From contig NZ_JBBPHP010000014.1 in the NCBI RefSeq assembly GCF_038039535.1, positions 62,001 to 126,000 on the forward strand: 64,000 nucleotides of DNA, in the 5' to 3' direction. The stretch is from Catalinimonas sp038039535 (GTDB taxonomy: Bacteria > Bacteroidota > Bacteroidia > Cytophagales > Cyclobacteriaceae). Below, piece by piece: positions 26,371 through 35,878 of the stretch; the stretch's first letter is position 1; every line of letters starts with the position of its first letter. The notes beneath the pieces were generated by a model, which did not search any database, had not been told where the DNA came from, and saw only the letters and a list, made by a program, of their open reading frames with translations. Made by a program: the position numbers and the translations under genes.

Positions 26371-27453
26371 TTAATCCACACGGGTCAAAAGCTCTGTTGC
26401 TGATTGTCTTAGTAAAGAATTTTCACTTTTTGTCAACTGTTGTGCTGTAATAATTACCTTATCTGAATGATGACTGGCACTTTTTAATACTTCTAAGATC
26501 TTTAATAGAAACCATTCATTTTCCATATCCATATCTTCACTCAAAGCATCATATAAGCTTTGATCAATGGTGTTAATATCTTTTAGAGCAGACAATATTT
26601 GCAACTTTTCGTTCATTGGAGCATGATGGTAAATTTTAGCCAGTTCAGTTTGAATAAAGGTGCTGTTGACATTAGATTTTGCTAAAGATTGGGAAACCAG
26701 TGTACTAAGATGAGGGTCGTCTTCTGTATTTAAACCCTTAATCACTAATGAATCGGTTAAGGGAGAAGGCGACAGTTTTCCTTGTGCGAGCAAATCGAGT
26801 AAGAAGTAGCTGTATTCTTTTTTACTACTCTTCAAGAGCTTACTCATAAGCTCATCATCACTTTTTAATTCAGTTAAGGTAAGGGCTGCCAGTTGTTCTT
26901 TCTCTCCTACATGAATCAGGTGCCAGATGGTGTAGGTGGTATACACCGCATCATCCACAGCTTCATCAGCTATTTCCTTTTTGGTTGCTCCTGTTGCACC
27001 ATCTACCTCAGCATCAGCATATGGATCATCTACCAATTCTGAAAGCTCATATTCTCGCAGGATAGACCAATCATTTTGCAAAATACTCATCAATTGGTCA
27101 TAATCCTGCTGAGAAAAGTCACTGTGGTCAGTTTTGGTTAGATGTTCTCCATATACTTCAAGCCCACGAAAACTGCCGGTACAATCCCAATAAATGCCAA
27201 TTTCAATCAACTTACATTCACCAGTCAGACATACCGGAGTTTTTAATTTTCTATACCAGTACACGATGCCATTTTCATCTTGCAATCCTTTTATTTCTAC
27301 TTTTTCATCTTGATCATCAAGGATACAATATTCACCAGGTAAAGGTGATAGATTCAAGTTTTTCAGAGCGCTACTTTGGAAATAAACTTCATCTGAATCC
27401 CAGATTAACAAAAAGCATAAGTACAGGAGAAATAAAATCCGACTGATTATCAT
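26371..27453 (-). CDS. Exported protein with FMN-attachment motif and HEAT-like C-terminus
   Basis: The 360-residue protein has an N-terminal hydrophobic signal or anchor. Residues 151-157 read DGATGAT, a perfect match to the Dxx[ST]GAT motif at which ApbE-type enzymes attach FMN to a Thr in NqrC/RnfG-like FMN-binding domains; the helix that follows (KKEIADEAVDDAVYTTYTIW) also fits. A Cys pair at 75 and 80 precedes it. The last 180 residues are helical with HEAT-like spacing. It starts 11 bases after the stop of the large FAD oxidoreductase gene, so electron exchange between the two flavoproteins is a reasonable inference. No apbE gene is in the window. The family as a whole is not one I can name. 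Confidence 0.7.
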   Translation of the reverse strand: MIISRILFLLYLCFLLIWDSDEVYFQSSALKNLNLSPLPGEYCILDDQDEKVEIKGLQDENGIVYWYRKLKTPVCLTGECKLIEIGIYWDCTGSFRGLEVYGEHLTKTDHSDFSQQDYDQLMSILQNDWSILREYELSELVDDPYADAEVDGATGATKKEIADEAVDDAVYTTYTIWHLIHVGEKEQLAALTLTELKSDDELMSKLLKSSKKEYSYFLLDLLAQGKLSPSPLTDSLVIKGLNTEDDPHLSTLVSQSLAKSNVNSTFIQTELAKIYHHAPMNEKLQILSALKDINTIDQSLYDALSEDMDMENEWFLLKILEVLKSASHHSDKVIITAQQLTKSENSLLRQSATELLTRVD

Positions 27454-27464
27454 GATTATAAAAA

Positions 27465-30400
27465 TTATACTTCTACTTCTTTAACAAGCTTTTTGCCTGG
27501 TCTGGGATATTGTAAGCTACCCACATATTTTTTCCATGCTTTGGCATTAAAACCATGATCTTTCTGTGTCAGTTCTGTTAACTCTTTGACAGCAAACGCC
27601 TTGTTAAAATGATGAATATCTTCCAGATAGTCAGCCAGTAACATATAACCAGTTTTACCCCCACAACGAGCCAGTGCCGAAGCAATAGCAATTTCTAAAA
27701 AGCCTCCGTACGCTCTCCAGCGCACCTTATCATAATCTTCTGTGATGTAACCTTTGATGTTTTCATCCCGAAGCAGTTGCTCAAAAGCCGGAATAAATGA
27801 AGCATCAGGTATCCGCTCCGCGTAAAAACATAAGTTCAGGATTCTATTATAGAAAGGAATGATTTTTAAATCAATCCTGCCATTGTAATAAGCATTGGAA
27901 CGTTCTACCATACCTCCTCCTGAAACCGTATTATCAATAATGTGCCTGATGGTTGGATTGCTTTTGGGATCTCCGGACATGGCAAGCAAACCTATATTCT
28001 GATTGATCCGCCAGAACAAGCCTTCCAATACATTCTTTTCTCTACCCCTGATAAAATCATAATTGTCTACATAACCACCAGGGTAACCTTCTGCTTGTTC
28101 CTGAGCAAACAATTTTTTTAACTCATCTACAATTAGGTCATTACCAACAGGGTTGCCAAACCAAGCCAGAGCTTTGGCTGTCAACAGCTTTCCTTCACCT
28201 ACAAACTCCACTTCAGTATTCACAGTACTGTTGAAGTATTCTAGCAATACAGGGAGGGCTTTTTCTTTTGGTAATTTACTGCATTCAAATAGGTATTCCC
28301 TTTCTCCATTGGCCAGATGCATAATTCTTCTCTGGATTTCTTCATCGTTTTCCCTCAAATTCCAGGTAGACTCCCGGGTATAATTGGCCGGTAAATATCC
28401 CAGATCTGCCCATTCTTTTTGAAGTCGGGAAATATCATAATTTCGGGGCTGGGTATTGTTCCAGGCTAAGTCTGCTGCTATTTGTCCGGTAAGATAGCCT
28501 AGTACAATGATATCAGCCGTCATTCGGGTAAATTGCAATGCATTGTGGGTTTGGCTAATGCCTCTCCCGGAAATCAACAAACCATCCAAAGTCTTAGGTA
28601 CAATGCTTCGGTAGGGAATTTCAACCACGATGTCATTGGAATGAGGAAGCAAAAAACCACATTTCGTAAATTCGGACGAGCCCACGTTATGCGGATCAAA
28701 ATCGCTGCTGGTAAGGGATATTACATCTTTAAAGTGGGTGCCTTCGGCAGCGTCCAGATAATTCAATACATATTCTCCCTCAATTCTTCGCGATTCCCTG
28801 ACTGTCAGCATAGGATGGAACTCATAAAAGTGGGCTTCGTAATGTGACAAAAACAATCCGCGTTGCAATTCAGATATTTTGGTATTGTCTATCACATCAT
28901 AATCCCGGTTGGTGGGTGAAGGCATGTTAACGCCTCCAATGTCCCACTGGCTATAGTTCTGGGTCTCGCCGGTGCGAGAATTGCCTATAAAAAAAGGTGC
29001 GCCTGCAAAAGCAGCAATGTCTCCGTCTCCGGTAGCGTCAATGGTAATTTGGCTCTCAATGGCTTCCAATTTACCATTACGACACACCAGTATGCCTTTG
29101 ACAGTATTTTTGTCAACCAATGTATTGCACATGATCGCTCCCCCTAAAAACCGTCCGTCGGCGTTCAGCATACTGGTAAGATGGTATAATTTTCTGCCTG
29201 TCTTTTTGCTCATGTTGGTTTCAAAAGCGAGTCTTTCGGCATCATCACTTTGCTTTTTGAAAAATTTGTTGGTGGTAACGCCATGGTAGTATCCCATCAC
29301 ACCCCCCATAGTTTTAGTACCTCCCAGATCATTGAAATAATCCACCACAATAGTATTAGCTCCTTTTTCGGCGGAGCCAATAGCGGCAAAGGCACCTCCA
29401 GTACCGCCTCCGGCTACCAGCACCTGACACTGTTCTTTATTTTTGACAAGTTTCGCAAAATCAAACGTAACATTTTTCAAAGGAACAGCCAGCCCCGGTT
29501 CTTCCATGTCTGTGATATGCAGATTTGCAATAGGAATCACATTCCCAATAGTCAGTACAGACTTAGTTTTTGCGTTGGTTTTAGCGTACTTTATGCTATC
29601 CACCAGTTGCTTCGCACTTGCTTCTAATTCTGTTACTTTTTTACCGCTTAAGTAGGCAGAGGAATTGGCCAGCAGATAATGCCCCTTCAATTGGGTTGAT
29701 GGCAAAGTTTCATCTGACAAGAAAATAGAAGTTTCTAAAGGGAATTGATTGATCTGAGCTTTTTGAAGAGAAGTATCCAGGCTACTCAAATTTTCTCCCA
29801 GTTTTGCTGATATTAACCTCGCCTGATGTTCTATTTCTTCAGGTTTTTGTGAATTTACAGGAAATTCAAATTCAATAAAGGATTGACTATCAGAGAGTTT
29901 TCCCTGATGGAATTTCAGTGTGTTTTCATGTAGGCCATAATCACTTGAAACTTTGACTTCCTTTTTCTTGGGTTGATCAACATCTGACAGTTCCAGTACA
30001 AAGCCAGCTCGGTCTACTTTGTAATTTTCATCCAGAATGCCTCGGCTAAATAATACCTGGTCGGAAGCATCAATAAAGCTTCTGCATTTAACAGCATGCA
30101 TACCGTGTTTACCAGCCAGGAGTACGCCCTGTATATTTTCGTTGTCAGTGAGGACGCCGCAAACATCAGTCATCAAAAGGATGTGAACTTTATTCACCAA
30201 CAGATTGCGCAGTAACCCTTTTCGGATACTTCCAGAAAAAAGGAGTACTTCATCTCCAAAAAGGCTGTTTCCATAACCTCTCCCCCCAGTTCTTTGAGAT
30301 TCCTGCTTTTCATCAGATGGCAAAAATAATTGTTGAAGTTCAGGACGAAAGTCATCAAATCCTTCGGCACCTAGCCACAATTTATTTTTGGCAGCAATGT

Positions 30401-30644
30401 CATAGCCAGGGCTGGTTCTTTTATCCACAATTAATACTTTTTTGCCCTGTTTGCTTGCATGTATAGCTGCAAAGTATCCGGATAAACCTGCCCCATTGAC
30501 CACAATGTCATATTCATCAAAACTGGCCTGAGCAGAAAACTGACTATTTATCTCTTCTAAAACTCTGGCGTTCATTAAGCCGGGAGTCATTAAAATAGCT
30601 CCAGTGGCTGGTATGGTTAAATTTAAAAAGTCTCTTCTTTTCAT
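27465..30644 (-). CDS. Exported FAD-dependent oxidoreductase with two FAD domains
   Basis: This 1059-residue protein starts with a Tat-like signal (MKRRDFLNLTIPATGAIL). It has two FAD-binding Rossmann domains of the FAD_oxidored type: the first near residue 48 (IVVNGAGLSGYFAA) and the second near residue 404 (VLVAGGGTGGAFAA). Each is followed by a DK/DYF ribose-binding acidic position and, later, ATGDGDIAAFAGA and LLISGRGISQTHNALQFTR. The last 250 residues are helical and HEAT-like. It lies 12 bases after the SusD gene in the same operon. Such oxidoreductases in polysaccharide loci are thought to oxidise a sugar or act on uronic groups; the substrate here is not known. Confidence 0.9.
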   Translation of the reverse strand: MKRRDFLNLTIPATGAILMTPGLMNARVLEEINSQFSAQASFDEYDIVVNGAGLSGYFAAIHASKQGKKVLIVDKRTSPGYDIAAKNKLWLGAEGFDDFRPELQQLFLPSDEKQESQRTGGRGYGNSLFGDEVLLFSGSIRKGLLRNLLVNKVHILLMTDVCGVLTDNENIQGVLLAGKHGMHAVKCRSFIDASDQVLFSRGILDENYKVDRAGFVLELSDVDQPKKKEVKVSSDYGLHENTLKFHQGKLSDSQSFIEFEFPVNSQKPEEIEHQARLISAKLGENLSSLDTSLQKAQINQFPLETSIFLSDETLPSTQLKGHYLLANSSAYLSGKKVTELEASAKQLVDSIKYAKTNAKTKSVLTIGNVIPIANLHITDMEEPGLAVPLKNVTFDFAKLVKNKEQCQVLVAGGGTGGAFAAIGSAEKGANTIVVDYFNDLGGTKTMGGVMGYYHGVTTNKFFKKQSDDAERLAFETNMSKKTGRKLYHLTSMLNADGRFLGGAIMCNTLVDKNTVKGILVCRNGKLEAIESQITIDATGDGDIAAFAGAPFFIGNSRTGETQNYSQWDIGGVNMPSPTNRDYDVIDNTKISELQRGLFLSHYEAHFYEFHPMLTVRESRRIEGEYVLNYLDAAEGTHFKDVISLTSSDFDPHNVGSSEFTKCGFLLPHSNDIVVEIPYRSIVPKTLDGLLISGRGISQTHNALQFTRMTADIIVLGYLTGQIAADLAWNNTQPRNYDISRLQKEWADLGYLPANYTRESTWNLRENDEEIQRRIMHLANGEREYLFECSKLPKEKALPVLLEYFNSTVNTEVEFVGEGKLLTAKALAWFGNPVGNDLIVDELKKLFAQEQAEGYPGGYVDNYDFIRGREKNVLEGLFWRINQNIGLLAMSGDPKSNPTIRHIIDNTVSGGGMVERSNAYYNGRIDLKIIPFYNRILNLCFYAERIPDASFIPAFEQLLRDENIKGYITEDYDKVRWRAYGGFLEIAIASALARCGGKTGYMLLADYLEDIHHFNKAFAVKELTELTQKDHGFNAKAWKKYVGSLQYPRPGKKLVKEVEV

Positions 30645-30656
30645 AATTATTAATGA

Positions 30657-32348
30657 TTATGAACCTGCGTAACCAGGGTTCTGTTGAAATTCACCTTGAG
30701 TATTGGCGTCAATTACATGTTGAGGAATAGGCCATAATCTGTTATGATCCTGAATCGTATTCCCCGATGAAACTCCTCCTTCAGTATCAGGAGCGGAGTT
30801 ATACTTTCTCACCCTGTCTACCAGTCTATCCATACGGATCAAAGTCCTTAGCCTTGGTTCCTCTACCAGAAGTTCTCTCGCCCTTTCGTCCAGTATGAAA
30901 TCTTCCGTTACATTCGCCGGGTTGATTAATACAGCATTGGCGCGTTCTCTAATAACATTCAGATCATCGGCAGCAGCACTCAAATTACCTTTTCTAAAGT
31001 AAGCTTCTGCTCTCAATAGGTAGGTTTCAGCTAACCTCATTCTGACAATGTCTTTTGAAGTTCTTCCTCCTGCGACATTGTCTTCAAATGGCTCTCCATC
31101 TATCTTTCTTATCCAGGGGTAGTATTGGCGTAATGTATCCAATTCTATATCGGTTAATGTCACCCCGTCATTTTCTACAATATATAATTTTCCATCAGCA
31201 CCATGTGCTGTTCTAATGGGTTGCCTAAAGTATTCCGGATCTGCCGGGTTATTGTAGTAAAATGTTCTCCTGATATTATATTCAGAATTCCTCATATCAC
31301 TCCAGTCCAGGGACCACATATCATATTTAACGAAGTTGGTAGGCGAATTCACGCCAATACCTCTTACCAATGAATCTGCCGCACTATTCCCAAAACCATT
31401 AGGGGAGACTATCTTATCATATTCAGGAGCCCAGTATCGTGGCCAGTTATTTCCGTTTCCACCACCAATCGTAAAAGATTCCATTTGCCAGGCAAAGATT
31501 ACTTCTTTATTACCCGAAGATCTGTTGACCTGTCCCCAGGAATGTAGGTCTGAAAAAACATCACCAGGTTCACCGCTTGCCGGCCCGAATCTGCTAGTCA
31601 TGATCTCATAGTCTCCAACTTGTTTGTCAATCACCATACTAGCAGCCTCAATGGCATCATCATAATAGGAATTATTTCCGGTTTCAAGACCTAGCGAAAT
31701 ATAAACTTCGCTTAATAGATGGTAAGCAGCTGCTTTGGAGACCCTGCCATCTTCTACTTCAATGGGTAAAAGTTGAGTAGCCTGCTCTAAATCATCGGCA
31801 ATAAACCTTAACACTTCTTCCCGGTTGGACCTGGAAAAATCAAATTTTGGTTCTATTAACCGTGTATCTACAATGGGAACCCCTCCATAAATGTTAACCA
31901 GGAAGTTGTACGTGTAGCCCCGGAAAAACAAGGCCTGACCTTTGATATTATCCTTTGCACTTGGATCAAAATCAACATTATCAATGTCGTCCAGGATAAG
32001 GTTAGTACGAACAATCATTTGCTCGTAAGCCCAATCCCAATAAATTCGTGCTGCATCATAGTTTGAATTGAGAAGGGTATAATCCTTCAAGCCCCGGCTA
32101 TCATATCTGCCCCATCGGGCCAGATCGGTTCCCACAGTCATATACTCAAAGTTGCCGGATGCAACAAGATGTTCTTCTCTGGCAGCATCGTATAAACTGA
32201 CCACAACTGCCTCATATCCTGCTTCATTTTCCAGTACATTTTCTGGGCTAAATTGATCCTTTGGCACCTCATCCAAATACGATTCATCACAGGATACCAG
32301 CAGACCCATAACAAAAACTGAAGTCAACAATAATTTTATATTATTCAT
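30657..32348 (-). CDS. susD: SusD/RagB-family glycan-binding lipoprotein
   Basis: The 563-residue protein has a lipoprotein signal with Cys20 (GLLVSC) and then the SusD fold: an N-terminal TPR-like helical part (FFRGYTYNFLVNIYGGVPIVDTR is the usual SusD signature region) and a C-terminal RagB region (RMRLAETYLLRAEAYFRKG, LWPIPQHVIDANT). SusD proteins sit on the SusC transporter lid and bind glycan at the outer surface. It follows the SusC gene by 12 bases and precedes the FAD oxidoreductase by 12 bases. Confidence 0.97.
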   Translation of the reverse strand: MNNIKLLLTSVFVMGLLVSCDESYLDEVPKDQFSPENVLENEAGYEAVVVSLYDAAREEHLVASGNFEYMTVGTDLARWGRYDSRGLKDYTLLNSNYDAARIYWDWAYEQMIVRTNLILDDIDNVDFDPSAKDNIKGQALFFRGYTYNFLVNIYGGVPIVDTRLIEPKFDFSRSNREEVLRFIADDLEQATQLLPIEVEDGRVSKAAAYHLLSEVYISLGLETGNNSYYDDAIEAASMVIDKQVGDYEIMTSRFGPASGEPGDVFSDLHSWGQVNRSSGNKEVIFAWQMESFTIGGGNGNNWPRYWAPEYDKIVSPNGFGNSAADSLVRGIGVNSPTNFVKYDMWSLDWSDMRNSEYNIRRTFYYNNPADPEYFRQPIRTAHGADGKLYIVENDGVTLTDIELDTLRQYYPWIRKIDGEPFEDNVAGGRTSKDIVRMRLAETYLLRAEAYFRKGNLSAAADDLNVIRERANAVLINPANVTEDFILDERARELLVEEPRLRTLIRMDRLVDRVRKYNSAPDTEGGVSSGNTIQDHNRLWPIPQHVIDANTQGEFQQNPGYAGS

Positions 32349-32360
32349 GATATACTTAGA

Positions 32361-35300
32361 TTAAAATTGAACATTTAGGCCTACAGTATAAGTCTTCATT
32401 AATGGTCCGTTGTTACCAGGGCTGATTCCTCCGGCACCATGTTCGGGATCCCAACCTATCCAGTCGGTCCAGGTAAACAGGTTTTTACCACTTAGGTAGA
32501 TCTTAAGTCCGCTGATACTGACCTTTTCCACAATTGCCTGAGGAAAAGTGTATCCAAGAGATACATCCTGAAGTCTTACATAACTTCTGTTCTGATAAAA
32601 GCCCCATGCCAGTGGGTTGCCATAATTGATGATAGGCCAGTCATTGATAGCGTTTTCAGGAGTCCAATACGGGATATCGTAAACATTTGCCTCATAATAG
32701 AAATTCCTTCCCAGATTCAAAGCTTGATTAGAGCTGTAACCACCCTTTCTCCAATTGAAAACTGTCATCAAACTAAATCCTTTGTAGCTGAAAGTGTTGG
32801 TTAAGCCTAGGATAAAGTCTGGCTGATCCGAGTGCAATACCTGCCTGTCGTCAGGCGTGATTACACCATCTTCATTCACATCTTTAAACTTAATATGACC
32901 AGCTTGTGAGCCCGGTAAAGCAGAAAAGTCATCTCCTTCCTGATATATGCCATCAAAAACATAATCATAATTAGCCCCAAGCGGATAACCTATAAACCAT
33001 TCATTGGCTATGTCATCATCTTCTATTCCATCTTCATCAATATCATTTCCGGTAAGTTTAACAATTTTATTTCTGTTTAGTGTAAAGGCTGCTCCGGTAT
33101 TCCATTGAAAATCCCCTAAGTTCAGATTGACAGAAGAAAGACTAATTTCTATTCCTTTATTTTCTGTCTCTCCCACATTTCTTAAGAATTGGTCATAACC
33201 ATTGGTATTGGGGATTTGCTGCTGGAGGAGCAGGTCTGTGGTATGACTCACATAATAGTTAACAGAGCCGCTTAATCTGGAATTCAGAACACCGAAATCA
33301 ACGCCAAAGTTAGTGCTGGTAGTGGTTTCCCAACCTAAATTGGGGTTAGCAAAAGAAGTTGGATACAATCCAACAGCCGTGTTTCCTGCGTCACCAAAGA
33401 CATAGTTCGTTGAAACAATTTCACTCAAGGAAGAATATCTGTCTACACCTCTGTTACCATTTTTACCCCAGGAAAGTCTTAGTTTCAGGTTATCCAGAAA
33501 CTGAACATCAGATAAGAAGCTTTCCTCTATCATATTCCAGCTTAATCCGACAGCGGGAAAGAGTCCATATTTTCTACCTTCTCCAAACGCTGAGTATCCG
33601 TCTCTTCTTAAACTCACATCAAGTATATAGCGACTTTTGTATCGGTAACCGAGTCTTCCCATGGCAGATAGTTGGGTGCTTTCGCCTGCTGCGGTGGCAA
33701 TATTGAAGTTTTCGCCTATTTCCAAGGCATTCCACCCCAGGGCATCATTGAAAATATTCTGGCTTGATAAGAAAGAAGTTTCATCATTAGTCTCATAAAA
33801 CCCATACATGAGCGTGGCGTTTACCTGATGATCATCAGTTATGAATCGGGAATACTGCAAAATATTCTCCAAGGTTAGGTTATGAGACTCAAAATGCTCC
33901 TTACTGCCTGAGCCAAGGTTAAAGAACTCTTCTCTATCATAGGAAGGCCTGTAAATATATTCATGATCATTTCTTTGCGTATACCCTACATTAAGTTTGT
34001 AGGTAAGTCCCTCAAGCAGGGTGACTTCAGCAAATGAATTGACAAAAAGGGTAGCTGATTTATCTTCTCTGTTATTCCATATGGTAGAAAACATTGGGTT
34101 AGCAACCAGGCCAACATCTTGTGGTTGCTTCCTCGGTACACCATCATCATAATATAAACTTGCCCAGGGACTTAACCAGCTGGCAGCACCAAGGTCAGCC
34201 CTGTTTCCTGAGTTGTCACGAGATGAATAACCAGAGTTTAATCCTATATTCAACCATTCTGTAGCGGCTACATTGAGATTAACCCTGCCTGCAAGACGAC
34301 TAAAATTATCACCAGCAACAGGAGATTTAGAGTTGATATAGGAACCAGAAACATAGTAACTTACAAACTCAGTTCTGCCAGAAACACTTAATTCGCCATT
34401 ATATACAGGTGCCTCCTGCCTGATTTCTTCAAATGGCTCAATGCTTCTTCCGGCATCTATGTTTGCTTGCTCTGTGGCAGAAAAGGGTATTGGTCCATTA
34501 TCAGCAGCTTCTGCATCTTTACGAAAATCCAGAAATTCCTGGGCATTCAAAAAATCAGGAACCTGGGCATAATCAGAAAACCCGTAATATGTATTTAATG
34601 ATAAACGTGGTTTACCGTACGCTCCTTTTTTGGTGGTAATCTCTATTACTCCGTTTGCAGCGAGTGAACCATAAATGGCAGTAGAACTTGCATCTTTCAA
34701 GACATGAATGGATTCTATATCTCCCGGATTAATATCGGAAAGTCGTCCTCCTGCATAGATCACCCCATCCAATACGATCAAGGGTTGATTACTTGCTGAA
34801 ATAGAGTTTCTGCCACGTATCTGGATAGAAGCATCAGAACCAGGCCGCCCATTGTCAGTAACCACTACTCCTGCAACCGTTCCTCTCAAAGACTGAACGG
34901 CATTTGCATTGGGAATATCTCTGGAGTTTTCAATATCAACTGAAGCAATAGCTCCGGTTAAATCTTCTTTTTTAGCTGTTCCATATCCTACTACCACTAT
35001 TTCTTCCAAACTCTGTACATCTTCAGCCATTGCTACATCAATGCTGGTTCTTCCATTTACTGGTACCTCCTGTGTAGTGTATCCAATGGAAGAAAACACC
35101 AAAATATCATCATTATTAGGTACATTGAGATTATAATTCCCATCAATATCAGTAATGGTTCCTATGTTGCTTCCTTTCACCATAACATTGACTCCTGGCA
35201 GGCCTTCTCCTTCTACCTGAGAGGTTACGGTTCCAGAGACGGTAATGGCTGCCACTTCTTCAGTAACGGTGGCTGGCTCTCCCTTTGGTAATTTTTTGAC

Positions 35301-35642
35301 ATTGATATTAGTATTCACTCGTTTAAAACCGAGTTTTGTATGTCTGGAAATATCAATGAGTATGTCGTAGAGAGGGGTATTTGAATAATTATTATTTAAT
35401 GTAATACCCTTATCTATATCTTTACTGTTGTAGACAAAGTTAAATTCAGTGAGTTGTTCTATTTTATTAAATATGGTAAGCAGATCAGCATTTTCCAACT
35501 CCAGACTAAGGTGGATTTCCTTTGTGCTGGCAGGTTCCTGGGCGTTGCTTGGCGTAATGGCCAGCAGAAGATTACCCAAGCTTATTTGTATGAGTATGCC
35601 ATAAAATGAAGACATAAGTATCCTGGTAAAGACCTTTTTCAT
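32361..35642 (-). CDS. susC: SusC-type TonB-dependent transporter with STN signalling domain
   Basis: I start it at ATG 35642, where a signal peptide begins (MKKVFTRILMSSFYG); a longer frame from 35711 has no matching sense. The product is about 1093 residues. It has an STN domain (about residues 43-120, LSLELENADLLTIFNKIEQLTEFN), a carboxypeptidase-D-like regulatory domain (GEGLPGVNVMVKGSNIGT), a TonB plug (EEIVVVGYGTAKKEDLTGA; DPGDIESIHVLKDASSTAIYGSLAANG), and a 22-strand barrel. The STN domain couples transport to the FecR anti-sigma encoded upstream. It imports the glycan held by SusD. Confidence 0.97.
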   Translation of the reverse strand: MKKVFTRILMSSFYGILIQISLGNLLLAITPSNAQEPASTKEIHLSLELENADLLTIFNKIEQLTEFNFVYNSKDIDKGITLNNNYSNTPLYDILIDISRHTKLGFKRVNTNINVKKLPKGEPATVTEEVAAITVSGTVTSQVEGEGLPGVNVMVKGSNIGTITDIDGNYNLNVPNNDDILVFSSIGYTTQEVPVNGRTSIDVAMAEDVQSLEEIVVVGYGTAKKEDLTGAIASVDIENSRDIPNANAVQSLRGTVAGVVVTDNGRPGSDASIQIRGRNSISASNQPLIVLDGVIYAGGRLSDINPGDIESIHVLKDASSTAIYGSLAANGVIEITTKKGAYGKPRLSLNTYYGFSDYAQVPDFLNAQEFLDFRKDAEAADNGPIPFSATEQANIDAGRSIEPFEEIRQEAPVYNGELSVSGRTEFVSYYVSGSYINSKSPVAGDNFSRLAGRVNLNVAATEWLNIGLNSGYSSRDNSGNRADLGAASWLSPWASLYYDDGVPRKQPQDVGLVANPMFSTIWNNREDKSATLFVNSFAEVTLLEGLTYKLNVGYTQRNDHEYIYRPSYDREEFFNLGSGSKEHFESHNLTLENILQYSRFITDDHQVNATLMYGFYETNDETSFLSSQNIFNDALGWNALEIGENFNIATAAGESTQLSAMGRLGYRYKSRYILDVSLRRDGYSAFGEGRKYGLFPAVGLSWNMIEESFLSDVQFLDNLKLRLSWGKNGNRGVDRYSSLSEIVSTNYVFGDAGNTAVGLYPTSFANPNLGWETTTSTNFGVDFGVLNSRLSGSVNYYVSHTTDLLLQQQIPNTNGYDQFLRNVGETENKGIEISLSSVNLNLGDFQWNTGAAFTLNRNKIVKLTGNDIDEDGIEDDDIANEWFIGYPLGANYDYVFDGIYQEGDDFSALPGSQAGHIKFKDVNEDGVITPDDRQVLHSDQPDFILGLTNTFSYKGFSLMTVFNWRKGGYSSNQALNLGRNFYYEANVYDIPYWTPENAINDWPIINYGNPLAWGFYQNRSYVRLQDVSLGYTFPQAIVEKVSISGLKIYLSGKNLFTWTDWIGWDPEHGAGGISPGNNGPLMKTYTVGLNVQF

Positions 35643-35749
35643 ATCTTTAGGTTGTTTTAGTAGATTATCATGAACGAAGCTTTTTTCTCTGGCAAAAACC
35701 TTGATTGACAACTTGCCATTTTGCCTACTTCATGGTTTTATTCAAGAGA

Positions 35750-35840
35750 AAGAAGTATTTAGCAGCCCTGATTAGGGGATGCCGTGTGGTGGACTTCCAG
35801 TCAGGGACTTCCAGTCAGGGACTTCCAGTCGGGGCTGCTT
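35750..35840 (-). terminator. Hairpin between FecR and SusC genes
   Basis: AGCAGCCC at 35761-35768 can pair with GGGGCTGCT near 35831-35839, with the tandem repeat in the loop. On the minus strand it lies after the FecR stop, and on the plus strand a TTTTG follows the second arm. It may act as a partial terminator or processing site between the regulator pair and the transport genes. Confidence 0.45.
35791..35832. repeat. Three tandem copies of a 14-base repeat
   Basis: GGACTTCCAGTCAG occurs at 35791-35804 and 35805-35818, and a copy with one change at 35819-35832. Each copy contains GACT-TCC-AGTC, which is itself a small hairpin. The repeat lies in the FecR-SusC intergenic hairpin. Confidence 0.9.
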
Positions 35841-35878
35841 TTGTTAGCCTGTATCAGTGTATTTCATTAGATTTAGGT

